Origin: Bdellovibrio sp. UBA4095
GTDB taxonomy: Bacteria; Bdellovibrionota; Bdellovibrionia; Bdellovibrionales; Bdellovibrionaceae
Length of the DNA stretch: 64,000 bases
Direction of reading: 5' to 3'
Assembly: GCA_002381805.1 (NCBI GenBank)
Contig: DFXZ01000013.1
Coordinates: 62,001-126,000, forward strand
Shown here: positions 1-8,239 of the stretch, in pieces
Layout: every line of letters starts with the position of its first letter
Position numbering within the stretch: the first letter of the stretch is position 1
The notes under the pieces: model-generated
Databases searched by the model: none
What the model saw: only the letters and a program-made list of their open reading frames with translations
Told to the model about the DNA's origin: nothing
Program-made: the position numbers and the translations under genes

Positions 1-23
1 TGGATTCTTCAATTGTAGGACGT

Positions 24-60
24 AAAAAAACCTCTTCAACTTAAAGTGAAGAGGTTTTTT
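24..60. terminator. Bidirectional intrinsic terminator
   Basis: An 8-bp stem (left arm 31-38, right arm 47-54) is flanked by an A run before it and a T run after it, so it can end transcription from either side. It lies just beyond the 3' end of the minus-strand operon that finishes at 93. Confidence 0.8.
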
Positions 61-92
61 GATAAGTAGAGTGATGACTTCAGAACCGTTTA

Positions 93-632
93 CTAGTTAC
101 TGATGGGAAAAAGGTAAGTTGTCGTCATCGCATTTTTTTCAGAGATCGAATGAATTTCATAGATCTCGATGACCGGTCCCGCAGCCGTATGACCTTTTTC
201 TTTCATGTACTCTTCAACTTTAGGATAAACCTTCATCGGCCCAATCCCCGGAGATCCTGTAAAGCTTGCAACCACATATTTTCTCAGTGGAACTTCTTCA
301 GTTTTAAATCCTTCTGGTAAATTCGCTGGGACGTTTTGCACTATGCAGCCGGCCTTAGAGCGCAGTCTTACTTCTTCCATTGTTTTTGGATCATCGAGAT
401 ATTCGCCATAGGATTGCTTACAAGGGGTGCCTTGCGCTGAAAGGAATTTTTCGACTTTTTCGATCTCTTTAGAAATCTTGTGATAGGGCCCGACGTGGTC
501 GATGTACAGCATCGTGTAGGGTCCTTGCTCGCCTTCGAAAATTTCAACGCCTTTAAAGGCGCCAAGGTAGTTAGCAAGGAAAAGTCCGAAAGAAATCATG
601 GCCACTAGAATAAAAACTAAGAAATATCTCAT
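93..632 (-). CDS. Membrane-anchored GyrI-like effector-binding domain protein
   Basis: The 179-residue product starts with one hydrophobic segment (about residues 4-24) followed by a soluble domain that looks like the GyrI-like/AraC-type effector-binding fold. Features supporting this are the stretch around YIDHVGPYHKI, the later PLRKYVVASFTGSPG strand pair, and a terminal strand ending TTYLFPISN. There is no DNA-binding domain, so it is not a transcription regulator by itself; a ligand-binding role in the periplasm or at the membrane is inference. A GAGGTGAA ribosome site precedes the ATG. It is the last gene of the minus-strand run from 3921 and lies 23 nt after the thioredoxin-like gene. 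Confidence 0.6.
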   Translation of the reverse strand: MRYFLVFILVAMISFGLFLANYLGAFKGVEIFEGEQGPYTMLYIDHVGPYHKISKEIEKVEKFLSAQGTPCKQSYGEYLDDPKTMEEVRLRSKAGCIVQNVPANLPEGFKTEEVPLRKYVVASFTGSPGIGPMKVYPKVEEYMKEKGHTAAGPVIEIYEIHSISEKNAMTTTYLFPISN

Positions 633-655
633 TATTTCACCTCAAAAAAATATTA

Positions 656-1204
656 CTAAATCCACTTAATACTGCAGCCCATAGAGGCTGTTTGATCCTC
701 GGGAGCTTTTCGGCCGGCAACAAGATCTTGAACGGCAGAGTAGAGCTCTCGACGGGTCACTTTGCTAGAGTCCTTCCAAGAGTCATCAAGGCGACCGCGA
801 TAGGAAAGCTTTAGAGTAGCATCGTAAACAAAAAAATCTGGGGTACAAACGGCGCCAAAAGCTTTGGCGACCTCTTGGCTTTCGTCATGAAGATAGACGA
901 AAGAATAATTTTTTTCTTCTGCTCTTTTCTTCAAGTTTTCGAACGAATCTTCGGGATGGCTCTTTGCATCGTTTGAACAAATAGCAATCACTGGGACGTT
1001 TTGATCTTTCAAATCCGTTCCCAGTTGAATCAGACGATCTTCAATCGCTTGAACATAAGGGCAGTGATTACAGATAAACATAATCACCACGGGCTTGCCG
1101 GTGGAAAAATCTTTTAAAGAGTAGGTCTTGCCATCCGTTGCAGGCAGAGAAAAATCTGGGCAGCTATTGCCTAGGTCAGGAAACGGAGTGAATGTTAATG
1201 CCAT
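656..1204 (-). CDS. Thioredoxin-family protein (AhpC/TSA-redoxin type)
   Basis: This 182-residue cytoplasmic protein has a thioredoxin-like fold with the redox motif C45-N-H-C48 in the segment FICNHCPYV. Upstream is a PDFSLPATDGK entry strand typical of the redoxin/AhpC-TSA family, and later VCTPDFFVYD carries the cis-Pro region. There is no signal peptide. It probably reduces disulfides or peroxides; its partner is unknown. AGGAGGA lies 5 nt before the ATG, and only 8 nt separate it from birA, so the two are probably cotranscribed. The CNHC subtype is widespread and usually annotated only as thioredoxin family protein. Confidence 0.85.
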   Translation of the reverse strand: MALTFTPFPDLGNSCPDFSLPATDGKTYSLKDFSTGKPVVIMFICNHCPYVQAIEDRLIQLGTDLKDQNVPVIAICSNDAKSHPEDSFENLKKRAEEKNYSFVYLHDESQEVAKAFGAVCTPDFFVYDATLKLSYRGRLDDSWKDSSKVTRRELYSAVQDLVAGRKAPEDQTASMGCSIKWI

Positions 1205-1212
1205 TGTTCCTC

Positions 1213-1956
1213 CTATAAAGAAGTCCAGTTGATTTTTTTATCACCAATATACAAGCTGCCCTGCGCATCCATGCCTGTGAATTTTTCTTCGAGCAAGGGA
1301 TGTTGATTTAACGCCGTTAGTAACGACAATTGATCTGTGGCACTTAAAGACTCATCACAATGAGAGACCGCATCCGTGAGTTCGAATAACAACCGATCTA
1401 AAAAAGCCGTGTAATCTTGTCCAAGAAGAGGCGCTCCCGGAGGCAGGCTTTGTACAAGATCGGTGGCTTGCGGGAGGTCCGGGCAAGAGGTCACATTAAA
1501 GCCAAGGCCAATTATCAATCGGACTTCATCTCCTTGAAGGATATTTTCTACCAAAATCCCAGCCACTTTTTTGTTTCCGATGAAGATGTCGTTCGGAGCT
1601 TTTAAGTTCCAGTCAAGGAAAGGCCAAGTTGTAGAGCAAGCCCGATAGACGGCAAGTCCTACAAGACAAGAAGTTGTGGGTTGTGGTTTTGCTGCGATCA
1701 AATACGACCAGGAACTTAACAGAGAACCGCCAGAGGGAGCTTCCCAAGTATGCGAGCCTCTACCACGGCCTGATGTTTGTTGGTCGGCGACATACAAGCA
1801 TAAGGATTCGGCCATCAGCTCTTCAGCAAAGGCCTGTTCCTTGGCGAGTTCATTCGTGCTGTTTAAAGAAGGTTTGTACGTCACATGCAGATGGTTGTTT
1901 TCTGCCCATTGTGACGTCACTCGGCCAATCTTAATATCCGCTAGGGGATTGTCCAC
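1213..1956 (-). CDS. birA: Biotin--[acetyl-CoA-carboxylase] ligase (no DNA-binding domain)
   Basis: It attaches biotin through biotinyl-AMP to the biotin carrier protein of acetyl-CoA carboxylase. Visible family motifs are STN (33-35), the ATP/biotin loop GRGRGSHTW (63-71), KAPNDI (119-124) and KVAGILVE (130-137). At 247 residues it has the catalytic and C-terminal domains but no N-terminal winged helix, so it is a monofunctional (group I) ligase that cannot act as the biotin repressor. The start is GTG with a GGGAGG site that lies inside the last codons of nadC, which suggests translational coupling. The C-terminal domain is short and diverged. Confidence 0.88.
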   Translation of the reverse strand: MDNPLADIKIGRVTSQWAENNHLHVTYKPSLNSTNELAKEQAFAEELMAESLCLYVADQQTSGRGRGSHTWEAPSGGSLLSSWSYLIAAKPQPTTSCLVGLAVYRACSTTWPFLDWNLKAPNDIFIGNKKVAGILVENILQGDEVRLIIGLGFNVTSCPDLPQATDLVQSLPPGAPLLGQDYTAFLDRLLFELTDAVSHCDESLSATDQLSLLTALNQHPLLEEKFTGMDAQGSLYIGDKKINWTSL

Positions 1957-1959
1957 GAG

Positions 1960-2784
1960 TTAGTCCTCCCACTGAAAGACAAGACTGACATCGGCACATG
2001 GTGCCGAGTGAGTCAGAGCGCCGACAGAAATATAATCGACTCCCAATTCCGCTACTGAACGAATGCGGTCTACGCTCATGTTGCCGCTGGCTTCTGTTTC
2101 CATATCAGCAGGGATCATTGCCAAAGCACTTTTTAAAGTTTCATTATTCATGTTATCAAGCAGAATTCGTTGGGCTTTCACTTCCACAGCTTCTTTCACT
2201 TCTTCAAGAGTGCGGGCTTCAACTTCAATTGGCAGTTCGCTGTGGTCACGCACCCGTTGGACGGCGTTCTTAAGTCCACCCATGACCGAGATGTGATTGT
2301 CTTTGATCAGGATTGCCGTGCTGAGGTTCATTCGATGGTTAACGCCGCCACCGTGGACAACAGCTCTCTTTTCGAGGTCACGAAATGCCGGTGTGGTTTT
2401 GCGGGTATCCAAGATTTTAGTTTTGGTCCCCTCTGTTTCTTTAACAAAACGACGAGTGTGTGTGGCGATACCAGAAAGGTGACCTAAAAAGTTCAGTGCG
2501 ACACGTTCTGCTTTCAAGATTTGGATAAGATCGCCTTCGAGGGTGCAGATGATCTGTCCACTTAAAATGACGTCGCCTTCTTCAAAGTGCCATTTCACCT
2601 TACAGTTGGGTTCGATAGCATGCATGGTTTCTTCGAAAGCAAGAGCTCCCGAGAGGACGATATCTTCTTTGGCCTTCAAGCGGGCGCGACCTAAACGTGG
2701 CTTGAGTGCTAATGATTCTGAAGTTACATCACCTGTGGGCATGTCTTCTTTAATCGCGGCGCGAATCAGTTCGTTCAATGTCAT
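1960..2784 (-). CDS. nadC: Nicotinate-nucleotide pyrophosphorylase (carboxylating)
   Basis: Quinolinate phosphoribosyltransferase converts quinolinate and PRPP to nicotinate mononucleotide in de novo NAD synthesis. The sequence shows LDTRKTTPAFRDLEK, the HGGGVNHRMNL segment, IKDNHI, EVEARTLEE and LLDNMN, all characteristic of NadC. I take the ATG at 2784 (MTLNELI...), because GGAGAGG sits at ideal distance before it; an in-frame ATG 15 nt upstream would contain that ribosome site within the coding region. The 274-residue length is normal. nadA and nadB are not in the window. birA follows after 3 nt. Confidence 0.93.
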   Translation of the reverse strand: MTLNELIRAAIKEDMPTGDVTSESLALKPRLGRARLKAKEDIVLSGALAFEETMHAIEPNCKVKWHFEEGDVILSGQIICTLEGDLIQILKAERVALNFLGHLSGIATHTRRFVKETEGTKTKILDTRKTTPAFRDLEKRAVVHGGGVNHRMNLSTAILIKDNHISVMGGLKNAVQRVRDHSELPIEVEARTLEEVKEAVEVKAQRILLDNMNNETLKSALAMIPADMETEASGNMSVDRIRSVAELGVDYISVGALTHSAPCADVSLVFQWED

Positions 2785-2835
2785 AGCGGACCTCTCCATA
2801 TCCAGAAAGAGATTGAGAGGTGATCTCTGAAAAAA

Positions 2836-3921
2836 TTAGATAGATTTTTCGGTTTCGCGCAAAAGTTTATTGATCTCTTCTCGCACGATCCGTTCGGCAA
2901 TCTCGGGAATGACTTTCCAGCAGATGGATTCAATCACTTCGCGAGCTTCCTCTCGAACAACCTTTTCCATCATATTTGCATTCATGTCACTCTTGGATTG
3001 AGTATTGGGCTGAGCATTAGAGGACGCACCCTTTTTCAGAGTGTCCATCATTTGTTCTTTAACGGATTTTTCGACTTTGGAGATGATCGACTCCGCAGCT
3101 GGTGTGGCCTTTTGCGCAGGTTGCGCGGCCGGAGCTGGCTTAGACCGTACGGGTTCCTCAAAGCTGATTTCTTCGAAATCGCCGGCAACTTCGATATGAG
3201 CATTTGAAAGCTCATCGTCTTGGGGGATAACAAATTTGGAAGCAAAATCAGGAGTCATTTCAGATTCGTCAGGGACCTGAATCTTAAACTTCGTCAAATC
3301 TTGATGAGCCCAGCCACCTTCATCCTGCTCTTCTTCCATTTTCGGCGAGGTCAATGGAACGGCCGAAAACTCTTCGTCACCCATATCGAGCGAGTGGGAC
3401 TCGTCTTCGACTTCAGGGATATTTAAAAACTCTTCATCTTTTTCCAAGCCATGAGCCTGGTAAGAAGGCGCTGGTTCATCGGCGGCTTCTTGATGCTCTT
3501 CGAACTCTGGCATTTCAGGGAAGGTGAGGAACTTACTCACCGGATTTTCTTTCGTCTTGGAAATAAGATCCGTCACAATCGAGCGCAGGTGATCGGCATC
3601 GAAGGGCTTTTCAAGTCGGCGATCCGCGCGGCAACTCTGAACTTTTTCTTCGTCAATTTCCATGAAGCCGCTCCACATGAGCACGACTGGAATATTGGCA
3701 GTTTCTTCGTCATTTTTCAGGTCGGCACAAACGTCATATCCGGATCTTTTGGTCAGCAGAACATCCGCGAAGACAATTTCCGGTTTGAATGATTTCGTGA
3801 CAGAAAGCACGTCCAAGCCCACAGGCACTGCCTTGACCTCGACGCCGAAATCAGACAAAGCCAATTGCATTACTTTTTTTATTGTGGAACTCTCATCTGC
3901 TAATAAGACGCGTAAAGCCAT
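2836..3921 (-). CDS. Response regulator with long acidic linker and C-terminal amphipathic domain
   Basis: The receiver domain covers residues 1-120, with acidic D9/E10, phosphoacceptor D53 (IVFADVLL), S84 at the conserved Thr/Ser position and K105 in LEKPF. About 190 low-complexity, acidic residues follow, and the protein ends in a roughly 50-residue helical module (EKVVREEAREVIESICWKV and onwards). No DNA-binding, HisKA or GGDEF output domain is visible, so the output is probably protein-protein interaction. I choose the ATG at 3921 (MALRVLLAD), where the receiver fold begins; a longer reading to 4026 would run into the divergent gene at 4004. No sensor kinase is adjacent. Confidence 0.8.
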   Translation of the reverse strand: MALRVLLADESSTIKKVMQLALSDFGVEVKAVPVGLDVLSVTKSFKPEIVFADVLLTKRSGYDVCADLKNDEETANIPVVLMWSGFMEIDEEKVQSCRADRRLEKPFDADHLRSIVTDLISKTKENPVSKFLTFPEMPEFEEHQEAADEPAPSYQAHGLEKDEEFLNIPEVEDESHSLDMGDEEFSAVPLTSPKMEEEQDEGGWAHQDLTKFKIQVPDESEMTPDFASKFVIPQDDELSNAHIEVAGDFEEISFEEPVRSKPAPAAQPAQKATPAAESIISKVEKSVKEQMMDTLKKGASSNAQPNTQSKSDMNANMMEKVVREEAREVIESICWKVIPEIAERIVREEINKLLRETEKSI

Positions 3922-4003
3922 AATCAAAGTTAAATGGTATTTTTTTGACGAGTCAAGACATAATAGTTTGGGCATGCCTCGTATGTGCTTGGAGTAAGGC
4001 TTA

Positions 4004-5083
4004 GTGAATAGAATTGATCGATACACCTCATGGCTTTTTTGGGGTTACTTTGTTGGCGGACTTCTGGTTTTCTTAACGGTTTTTACCGCGATCGACGCTA
4101 TGTCGACTCTGGTAAACTATAAGGATGTTTCAGCTTCTGCTTTGATGAGGTATTACCTCTATTCGTTTCCCGAGATTATTCGCACGCTCTTACCTATTGC
4201 ATGTTTATTAGGCACAATACTGACCTTATCCAATCTCAATAAAGCCAATGAACTCGTTGCGTTATTTTCAGCAGGAATGAGTCTGATCAGAATTTCCACT
4301 CCGATCCTTATATGGGTGGCACTTATTTCGGCGTCAGGTTACTGGCTGAGTGATCGAGTTTTACCGGGAGCGAATAAGCAGAAGAACTACGTGCTTTATT
4401 ACGACCTCAAAAAAGAACCGCACCGGTTTTCGACAATTAAAACCGACCGCATTTGGTACCGCTCAAAGAACTCGATCTTTAATATCAAAACATTGAATGC
4501 CAGCGGGGACAAAGCTCAGGGGCTTACGATGTATTTCTTTAACGAGGAGTGGGATCTTGTTCAGATGATCACCGCGGCTGATGTTTCAATGCTCGGGACG
4601 CAGTGGAAATTGGAAAAGGGCACTGTAACGGTTTTCTCGAAAGACTCGAGCTTCCCTTTGACCAGTCAGTTTAAAACGAAAAGCATTGTGATGGCCGAAG
4701 ACTCCAAAGATTTGCAGAGTGCTGGTCAGACCGCGGAAATGATGTCTCAGGGGGAACTGAAGAGCTTCATTGCCAAGAATAAGGCCGCAGGACTTGATAC
4801 GATCGCCTATGAGGTGGGGTACCACTCAAAGATCGGATTCGCCTTCGCAGGTCTTGTAATGTGTCTATTGGGTATTCCTTTTAGTGTGGGCAGAGCTCGT
4901 TCGGGAGGCACCATGCTGAACGTGGGTATAAGCTTGGCTCTGGTATTCGCCTACTATGTATTTTATTCCTCAGGAATCACTTTAGGGCAGCACGGCACCG
5001 TACCGCCGGTAGTGGCCGCCTGGGCTCCCAATTTAATCATGGCCTCGCTGGCCTTGGTTCTTCTCAAAAGACTGAAACGTTGA
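4004..5083 (+). CDS. lptG: LptF/LptG-family permease (LPS export)
   Basis: YjgP/YjgQ-family inner-membrane subunit of the LptB2FG exporter, which extracts lipopolysaccharide for transport to the outer membrane. The 359-residue protein has the family layout: membrane helices near residues 12-34, 60-80 and 98-117, a periplasmic beta-rich middle (about 125-270), and three C-terminal helices. The LLPIACLLGTILTLSNLNKANEL stretch (in part TILTLSNLNKANEL) and the following AGMS are family hallmarks. The start is GTG with GGAG upstream. Only one LptF/G paralogue is here; G rather than F is my best guess. It is 29 nt upstream of def and divergent from the response regulator. Confidence 0.82.
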   Translation: MNRIDRYTSWLFWGYFVGGLLVFLTVFTAIDAMSTLVNYKDVSASALMRYYLYSFPEIIRTLLPIACLLGTILTLSNLNKANELVALFSAGMSLIRISTPILIWVALISASGYWLSDRVLPGANKQKNYVLYYDLKKEPHRFSTIKTDRIWYRSKNSIFNIKTLNASGDKAQGLTMYFFNEEWDLVQMITAADVSMLGTQWKLEKGTVTVFSKDSSFPLTSQFKTKSIVMAEDSKDLQSAGQTAEMMSQGELKSFIAKNKAAGLDTIAYEVGYHSKIGFAFAGLVMCLLGIPFSVGRARSGGTMLNVGISLALVFAYYVFYSSGITLGQHGTVPPVVAAWAPNLIMASLALVLLKRLKR

Positions 5084-5112
5084 TATAATGAGGGCCTCGT
5101 TGGAGGTTCCTA

Positions 5113-5715
5113 ATGATCATGAAAATCCTCACATTCCCGGATCCGAAGCTGCGCGAAGTGGCTCAACCCGTGGAAAAATTTGGCGCTGACCTCAAGAAGC
5201 TGGCCGATGACATGATAGAGACAATGTACGATGCGAACGGCATTGGTCTGGCAGCTCCTCAAGTAGGAGAGTTGGTGCGCATGGTTGTTATCGACACTCG
5301 TCCTAAGGATGACAGTGGTCGTCGCTATAAGTACGACGAAATGTCAGAGTTGGAACAAGCTGTTCCCCAACCATTGATTTTAATAAATCCTGAAATTGTA
5401 AAGGGTGAAGGTAAAACGACTTTTGATGAAGGTTGTCTTTCCTTGCCAGGTTACTTTGAAACAGTCGAGCGGTACGAAACGATCGAAATGAAAGCCTTCG
5501 ATGTGAATGGAAAAGAGTTTGTTGTACGCACAGATGGCCTGTTGGCGATCTGTATGCAGCACGAGCTGGATCATCTTGAAGGAACGCTTTTTATCGATCA
5601 CCTTAGTTTCGTGAAGGGAAATAAGATAAAAAACCAGATCAAGAAATACGGCTACCCTGTTAAAGAAAAAGAGGGAGAGTCGACAACTTCTGACGAAGAA
5701 AAGTGTGAAGTGTGA
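5113..5715 (+). CDS. def: Peptide deformylase
   Basis: It removes the formyl group from nascent N-terminal methionine. The three metal-site motifs are present: GIGLAAPQVG (43-52), EGCLSLP with ligand C108, and H150-E-L-D-H154. At 200 residues it is longer than the usual 165-175. The extra length is an insert after the second strand (about 65-86) and a charged C-terminal tail rich in K, E and D. The first ATG of ATGATCATG is 6 nt after GGAGG and is preferred. The stop codon overlaps the fmt GTG start. Confidence 0.95.
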   Translation: MIMKILTFPDPKLREVAQPVEKFGADLKKLADDMIETMYDANGIGLAAPQVGELVRMVVIDTRPKDDSGRRYKYDEMSELEQAVPQPLILINPEIVKGEGKTTFDEGCLSLPGYFETVERYETIEMKAFDVNGKEFVVRTDGLLAICMQHELDHLEGTLFIDHLSFVKGNKIKNQIKKYGYPVKEKEGESTTSDEEKCEV

Positions 5716-6659
5716 GTAAAGTCCGAGTTTGCTTTTTAGGAACACCCGAATTTGCGGTCAGCTCTTTAGAAGCTCTGCTGGAAGATGAACATTTCGAAGT
5801 TGTTGGCGTAGTTACTCAGCCAGATCGCCCTGCAGGGCGAAAATTGCAGTTAACTCCCAGTCCTGTGAAGGTTTTGGCGCAAGCTCATGGTTTAAAAGTT
5901 TTAGCTCCAGAATCTTTGAAAGCAAATCCATTAATTCTTGATGAAATTAAAAGTTGGGGTGCGGAAGTCGGCGTTGTCGTTGCTTTTGGTCAGATTCTGA
6001 CCCAGAGCTTTTTAGACTCTTTTCGCTTTGGCTGTGTGAACGTTCACGGATCCATTTTACCTCGCTGGAGAGGCGCCGCGCCCATCCAGAGAGCGATCGA
6101 AGCCGGTGACACCGAGAGCGGCGTTACTTTGCAGAAAATGGTTAAAAAGTTGGATGCTGGAGACATCATTGGTATCCGCAAGGTTGCCATTGGAGCTGAC
6201 ATGGACGCCTTGGAACTCCATGACGTCTTGGCACACCTAGGAGCAGATCTCTTGCGGGTAGAGCTTATGGACTATGTTCGTGGAAACTTAGCTCCAGTGC
6301 CTCAAGACGAATCTCAAGTGACGATTGCCAAAAAAATTAATAAACAAGAATCCCTTATCGATTGGAGTGCGCCGGCTAAATCCATCGAGGGTAAAGTGCG
6401 TGGCTTCGTTTATGGGCCCGGTACTTACACTTTTTTGCAGGGTAAGAAGTTAAAGCTGCACAAAGTGACAGCCGAAGATGTTGTTTCAACTCTAGGAACC
6501 GGATGCGTGACATCGGTAGGTGAAGACTATTTTACTGTGGCTGCTGGTCGCGGTGTCGTGCGAATTTTCGAGGTGCAGCCAGAGTCTCGCACGCGCATGA
6601 AAGTTCAAGATTTTTTAAAAGGACATTCCCTCAAAGTAGGAGACAAAATTGGCGAATAA
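5712..6659 (+). CDS. fmt: Methionyl-tRNA formyltransferase
   Basis: It formylates initiator Met-tRNA using 10-formyl-tetrahydrofolate. The catalytic residues are visible as N110, H112 (NVHGSILPRWRG) and D148 (LDAGDI), with the N-terminal VCFLGTPEFAV signature and a C-terminal OB-like domain from about residue 205. The 315-residue length is standard. The GTG start overlaps the def stop (GTGA), so translation is probably coupled to def. def-fmt pairing is the usual arrangement; the rsmB/sun methyltransferase gene that often follows is absent here. Confidence 0.95.
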   Translation: MSKVRVCFLGTPEFAVSSLEALLEDEHFEVVGVVTQPDRPAGRKLQLTPSPVKVLAQAHGLKVLAPESLKANPLILDEIKSWGAEVGVVVAFGQILTQSFLDSFRFGCVNVHGSILPRWRGAAPIQRAIEAGDTESGVTLQKMVKKLDAGDIIGIRKVAIGADMDALELHDVLAHLGADLLRVELMDYVRGNLAPVPQDESQVTIAKKINKQESLIDWSAPAKSIEGKVRGFVYGPGTYTFLQGKKLKLHKVTAEDVVSTLGTGCVTSVGEDYFTVAAGRGVVRIFEVQPESRTRMKVQDFLKGHSLKVGDKIGE

Positions 6660-7290
6660 GCTTGTTGCACCTTCGATTCTATCCGCTGATTTTGCCAATC
6701 TCGAAAAGGAAATTAAAGCAGTTGCTGCGGCTGGTGCGGATTGGATCCATGTTGATGTGATGGATGGACAATTTGTTCCAAACATCACCATCGGAATTCC
6801 CGTTGTGAAATCTCTAAAAAAAGTTTCGCCGATTCCCCTGGATGTTCATTTGATGATTGAAAAACCCGAGCGTTACATTGAAGAATTCATCAAGGCGGGC
6901 AGCGATTATTTGACAATTCATGTGGAATCGACTGCAAATCCTGCAGAAGTTTTGAAGAAGATCCGTCAATTGGGAGCGAAAGCCGGGATCACCTTGAGAC
7001 CAGGAACTGCAGTCGACACCGTTTTACCATTGCTGAATCTGTGTGATTTGGTTTTGGTCATGACCGTAGAGCCTGGATTTGGCGGGCAATCCTTTATGAC
7101 AGATCAAATTGCCAAAATAAGCCGTTTACGCCAAGAGATCGATCATCAAAAGCTGACTTGTCTGATTGAAGTTGATGGTGGAATCAACGAGCAGACTGCA
7201 AAGCAATGCCATGAAGCGGATGTCTTTGTTGCTGGTTCTTATGTTTTTGGCCGTGATTATAAGACGGCTATTTCTTCTCTTAAATTCTGA
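6649..7290 (+). CDS. rpe: Ribulose-phosphate 3-epimerase
   Basis: It interconverts ribulose 5-phosphate and xylulose 5-phosphate in the pentose phosphate pathway. It is a TIM barrel with the family segments PSILSADFANL, HVDVMDGQFVPN, LDVHLMIEKP, TVEPGFGGQ and EVDGGIN, and metal-site residues at the expected places. At 213 residues it is of normal size. The start is TTG, lying within the last 11 nt of fmt and preceded by GGAGA inside fmt, so it depends on fmt translation. It is the last gene of the lptG-def-fmt-rpe unit. Confidence 0.94.
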   Translation: MANKLVAPSILSADFANLEKEIKAVAAAGADWIHVDVMDGQFVPNITIGIPVVKSLKKVSPIPLDVHLMIEKPERYIEEFIKAGSDYLTIHVESTANPAEVLKKIRQLGAKAGITLRPGTAVDTVLPLLNLCDLVLVMTVEPGFGGQSFMTDQIAKISRLRQEIDHQKLTCLIEVDGGINEQTAKQCHEADVFVAGSYVFGRDYKTAISSLKF

Positions 7291-7546
7291 TTTTCCGAGC
7301 GCGAGGGTTGGGTATCCAAAAGAAAGCTTTACCCAACTCGACCTCGAGAGTTTCGTGCTTGCAGAAGTCGTGTATGGACTTGCTTGCTCCGTAACATAAC
7401 TGCTGTTGGTCATTGTTTTTCCTGGCCTCTGGGATAGGTGTTCCTGCTTCTTAGTCTTGCGCTTGAGGGGCCTGCGTTGACCGTGCTCCATAGACTCTTC
7501 AGAATTAAGGGGTGCAGCGTTATTCAAAGTTACAGAAGGAGATTTT
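7291..7546. other. Intergenic leader region before the barrel gene
   Basis: These 256 bases carry no credible gene. An 8-bp inverted repeat (7307-7314 with 7330-7337) lies just after rpe, extended by CGAGG/CCTCG with a bulge, and could form the 3' end of the rpe transcript, although no T run follows. The remainder presumably holds the promoter and leader of the 7547 gene; I cannot place the promoter with confidence. Confidence 0.35.
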
Positions 7547-8089
7547 ATGAAAAAGGTATTGTTGGCATTTGCCCTGGTCATGGGTTTTACAAGTGCTTCT
7601 CATGCAGGTTGGATGGTTGAACCTTATTTGGGTTGGGAGCGCGGAGATCTTAGCAAAGATGCTGACGGGACCCTTTCAGGTACAGCGATCGGTGCGCGAG
7701 TGGCTTATACATTGCCAGTGCTGGTGTGGTTGGGTCTTGATGGTATGTACACTCTGACCGGTGAAATTGATCCAGATGGTGGATCAAAAGAAGATGCAAA
7801 AAGAACGGCCCTTTATGCAGTTGTTGGCGTCGACTTTCCTATTCTTGTAAGAGGTTGGTTGGGCTACGGTTTGATGAATGAATGGAAAATTGATTCATCA
7901 CCTTCTGCTTCGTACAAAGGTGATAGCATGAAGATCGGCGTAGGTTTTACAGGTCTACCGTTTCTTTCTGTGAACTTTGAATATATCAAAGATACGTTCG
8001 ACGAAATCAAAGCTGGTGGTGTTACTGCTGACACAGATATCGAAAATACTTCTTACATGATTTCCGTATCTCTTCCTTGGGAGTTCTAA
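7547..8089 (+). CDS. Outer-membrane beta-barrel protein
   Basis: The 180-residue product has a clear Sec signal peptide (about residues 1-20, ending SHA) and then alternating beta strands with aromatic residues at strand ends. It finishes in a C-terminal strand ending LPWEF, a terminal Phe as expected for outer-membrane barrels. Its size suits an eight-stranded barrel of the OmpA/OmpW-like class. AGAAGGAG lies 6 nt before the ATG, a strong ribosome site. It appears monocistronic, with an intrinsic terminator 26 nt after the stop. No substrate or function can be read from the sequence. Confidence 0.75.
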   Translation: MKKVLLAFALVMGFTSASHAGWMVEPYLGWERGDLSKDADGTLSGTAIGARVAYTLPVLVWLGLDGMYTLTGEIDPDGGSKEDAKRTALYAVVGVDFPILVRGWLGYGLMNEWKIDSSPSASYKGDSMKIGVGFTGLPFLSVNFEYIKDTFDEIKAGGVTADTDIENTSYMISVSLPWEF

Positions 8090-8114
8090 TTTACGAATTT
8101 CTATCATAAGTAGA

Positions 8115-8144
8115 AAAAGCCCCTCTTAGCAGGGGCTTTTTTTT
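8115..8144 (+). terminator. Intrinsic terminator
   Basis: A perfect 10-bp stem (8115-8124 with 8131-8140) with a 6-nt loop is followed by a T run. It ends the barrel-protein transcript. Confidence 0.88.
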
Positions 8145-8239
8145 ATTCGCAAAGGCTGGTTTCTTAACACGATCCTCGCTGCTTTTCTTGACAAGACTGC
8201 CTAATACTTTGAAGGTTGATCCTTTGTCAGGAGAATAAA

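Noticed and set aside
3922..4026. N-terminal extension of the response regulator up to 4026
   Set aside because: It would overlap the start of the divergent lptG-like gene, and the receiver fold begins exactly at the ATG at 3921.
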